In this document: positions 31,770 to 32,980 of the stretch, one piece after another
How positions within the stretch are numbered: position 1 is the stretch's first letter
How the letters are laid out: each line of letters begins with the position of its first letter
From: Terriglobia bacterium
GTDB lineage: Bacteria; Acidobacteriota; Terriglobia; Terriglobales; Acidobacteriaceae
DNA: 32,980 nt
Direction: 5' to 3'
Assembly (NCBI GenBank): GCA_020073015.1
Contig: JAIQFZ010000036.1
Span: 1-32,980 of the forward strand
Made by a program: the position numbers and the translations under genes
The notes under the pieces: model-generated
Database searches by the model: none
Told to the model about the DNA's origin: nothing
Seen by the model: the letters and a program-made list of their open reading frames with translations, nothing else

Positions 31770-32300
31770 TCAAGAAATATTTTCGCCATCGTTTGAATCA
31801 CTTACCGAGAAAGCACCGTTTTTACCCCCTTGACAACTTTCCGGGCGACTCTCGGCCTGGGCCATCCGCCTCATCAAACCGCACTCCAGCAGAATAAGCG
31901 TCATCTCGTCGATCGCCTCGGGAATCCGGAACTCGATCCAACGTTTCGTGCATCCTAGCAAGCGCGCGATTTCCGCTTGCGTATATTCCTCAAGCACATT
32001 CATCGCGAGCAGTCGCTTTTCCAGCGGGCCGAGCTTGTTCACAGCCATCTCCATGTCGTGCACGAAAATCACGATGTCCTCAAAGCTCGTCATCGGGTAG
32101 GAGGACACGCGCGCCCGGAAGCACTCGCGTCCGAGCACCGACGGCAACCGCCCTATCTCCACCGAAGCCCGGCCGTATCGCTTCAGCAGCCCTACCGTGC
32201 GACCACGGTAGGGCCACAGGTCAATTTGCGTTTCGGCGAAGAGAGCCGCTTCGGGCAACTCCGTGTGGGCCAATAGCGTCCATGCTTGCGCTGCGATCAT
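31770..32300 (-). CDS. Sigma-factor region-4-like DNA-binding protein
   Basis: A 176-aa protein with a helix-turn-helix of sigma-70 region-4 type at about residues 93-130: LEKRLLAMNVLEEYTQAEIA then RLLGCTKRWIEFRIPEAIDE. The LEKRLLAM...YTQAEIARLLGCT pattern matches ECF/ArpU-like late regulators. No region 2 is evident, so it is not a complete sigma factor. It probably regulates transcription of the phage genes. The ATG overlaps the stop of the zinc-ribbon gene by 4 nt (ATGA). A terminator follows it, so it is the last gene of a small regulatory unit. Confidence 0.75.
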   Translation of the reverse strand: MIAAQAWTLLAHTELPEAALFAETQIDLWPYRGRTVGLLKRYGRASVEIGRLPSVLGRECFRARVSSYPMTSFEDIVIFVHDMEMAVNKLGPLEKRLLAMNVLEEYTQAEIARLLGCTKRWIEFRIPEAIDEMTLILLECGLMRRMAQAESRPESCQGGKNGAFSVSDSNDGENIS

Positions 32301-32557
32301 GCCCGCACCTCCAGCTCAGTAACCGCCTGCAGATACTCAATCTGGACTTGCCCCCGCAGATCTTCCGGCGTCGGGCATGGCAGCCGCGGCTTTCCAGAAC
32401 GCTCCCCGGTGCGCCGCGGCATTTCCGCCATGCGCAGGCGGCAACTCATGCAGTAAATCTCGCTCTCTCCCTGCAAACGCAGCCATAATCCTCCGCAGCG
32501 CTCGCAATACTTCAACTCCACCGCGACTCCCTTTTCCAATATGCTGATGAAATTCAT
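32297..32557 (-). CDS. Small zinc-ribbon protein
   Basis: An 86-aa protein with two CxxC pairs, YCERCGG and YCMSCRL, 13 residues apart, forming a zinc ribbon. The C-terminal half is helical and acidic (IEYLQAVTELEVRA). It likely binds DNA, RNA or protein, and is coupled to the sigma-like gene by ATGA, which suggests they act together. Upstream on the minus strand is a purine-rich AGAGAGAG instead of a clear Shine-Dalgarno. Confidence 0.7.
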   Translation of the reverse strand: MNFISILEKGVAVELKYCERCGGLWLRLQGESEIYCMSCRLRMAEMPRRTGERSGKPRLPCPTPEDLRGQVQIEYLQAVTELEVRA

Positions 32558-32603
32558 GATTGCTCTCTCTCTGGGTATGAAATGAAGCCTGCTGATGATG
32601 ACG

Positions 32604-32643
32604 AAAATAAAAAGCCCTGATCCCGATTGCTCGGTTCAGGGCT
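32604..32643 (-). terminator. Intrinsic terminator after the 75-aa gene
   Basis: On the minus strand AGCCCTGA...TCAGGGCT is followed by TTTTATTTTCG, between the 75-aa gene and the zinc-ribbon gene. Confidence 0.8.
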
Positions 32644-32698
32644 CGTTTCTCTTACGATGACCTGTTGGTTTATGTAGTTCGGAATGAAACGGTTACGC

Positions 32699-32926
32699 CT
32701 ATTGCGGCCGGACGGGCAGGCTGGGCTCGTGCTGCCGGAAGTAGCCTTCCTCGTATCCGGACTTCAGCACTTGCCCATTCTGCACTACCACGCTTAAGCG
32801 TCCCGTAAATTGCAGAGTTCGCAGCAGACGTTCCATGGCCGCCGAGAGCATCTCGGCGGAGCGCACTTTGCGGCGGAACTCCACAAAGCTTCGTTCTTCG
32901 TTTTCGTAGGATTGAACTTCGATCAT
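32699..32926 (-). CDS. Small protein at the head of the visible phage run, unknown
   Basis: A 75-aa protein, ATG at 32926 with AAAGG about 10 nt upstream. It is charged, with a helical N-terminal half (EERSFVEFRRKVRSAEMLSA) and a strand-turn-strand ending (SVVVQNGQVLKSGYEEG). No family is recognised. It ends before a terminator and is therefore a separate unit from the zinc-ribbon gene. The AT-rich stretch 32940-32980 upstream may hold its promoter, but I cannot define the boxes. Confidence 0.6.
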   Translation of the reverse strand: MIEVQSYENEERSFVEFRRKVRSAEMLSAAMERLLRTLQFTGRLSVVVQNGQVLKSGYEEGYFRQHEPSLPVRPQ

Positions 32927-32980
32927 GGCGACAACCTTTCGAGCAATATGAGTTATATGATTGTGCGATCGTATAGCTCA

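Noticed and set aside
30467-31897. 476-codon plus-strand frame
   Set aside because: It runs antisense across the phosphatase and neighbours, through repeats and a terminator; composition is not protein-like.

Overview
The window looks like a chromosomal segment of a GC-rich member of the Acidobacteriota (Terriglobia-like). That assignment is an inference. It rests on the protein style and on several families of intergenic palindromes that I associate with that phylum (a GTCATCCTGAGCG...CGAAGGACCCC family, REP-like GTGTGGAGCGGRCRCTC family, and AGCCCCGGAGGGGC-type repeats). No database search was possible.

Left part, about 1-7400: host chromosome. The window opens on the last bases of a 23S rRNA gene, followed by 5S rRNA and its terminator. 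A decayed REP-associated (Y1/RAYT) transposase flanked by REP-like palindromes follows, then a second copy of the 5S 3' end plus terminator. Next come a tandem ACT-domain protein, an NmrA-type NAD(P)-binding protein, a small exported basic protein, a large secreted fibre-like protein, and the lipoylated E2 subunit of a 2-oxoacid dehydrogenase complex.

Right part, about 7570-32980: every supported gene is on the minus strand and reads as the late (structural) module of a tailed-phage-derived element. In transcription order (right to left) it holds: a small regulatory start (75-aa protein, zinc-ribbon protein, sigma-region-4-like protein), a basic/acidic 124-aa protein, a dual-specificity-type phosphatase, a 1687-aa secreted fibre-like protein, a secreted beta-helix plus NodB-type deacetylase protein, the large terminase, a HipA-like kinase / four-helix-bundle (frameshifted) / DUF3037 cassette, two membrane proteins, portal, prohead protease, coiled-coil scaffold-like protein, major capsid protein, connector, head closure, tail completion and tail-tube-like proteins, a 787-aa (781 from the chosen start) tail/hub-like protein, and four small distal proteins including a membrane-anchored coiled coil and a probable lipoprotein. 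Many neighbours overlap by 4 nt (ATGA or GTGA), so they are probably translationally coupled.

The unusual points are as follows. (1) Dispersed palindromic repeats have entered the portal and prohead-protease genes without breaking the frame. (2) The two fibre/depolymerase-like proteins carry Sec signal peptides, which does not fit cytoplasmic virion assembly. (3) No tape-measure protein, tail-assembly chaperone, integrase, repressor or endolysin is visible. (4) A kinase/DUF3037 cassette lies between terminase and portal, and a phosphatase lies upstream in the same element. Together these suggest either a long-resident, partly domesticated prophage or phage-derived particle, or an unfamiliar phage lineage whose early genes lie beyond the right edge.
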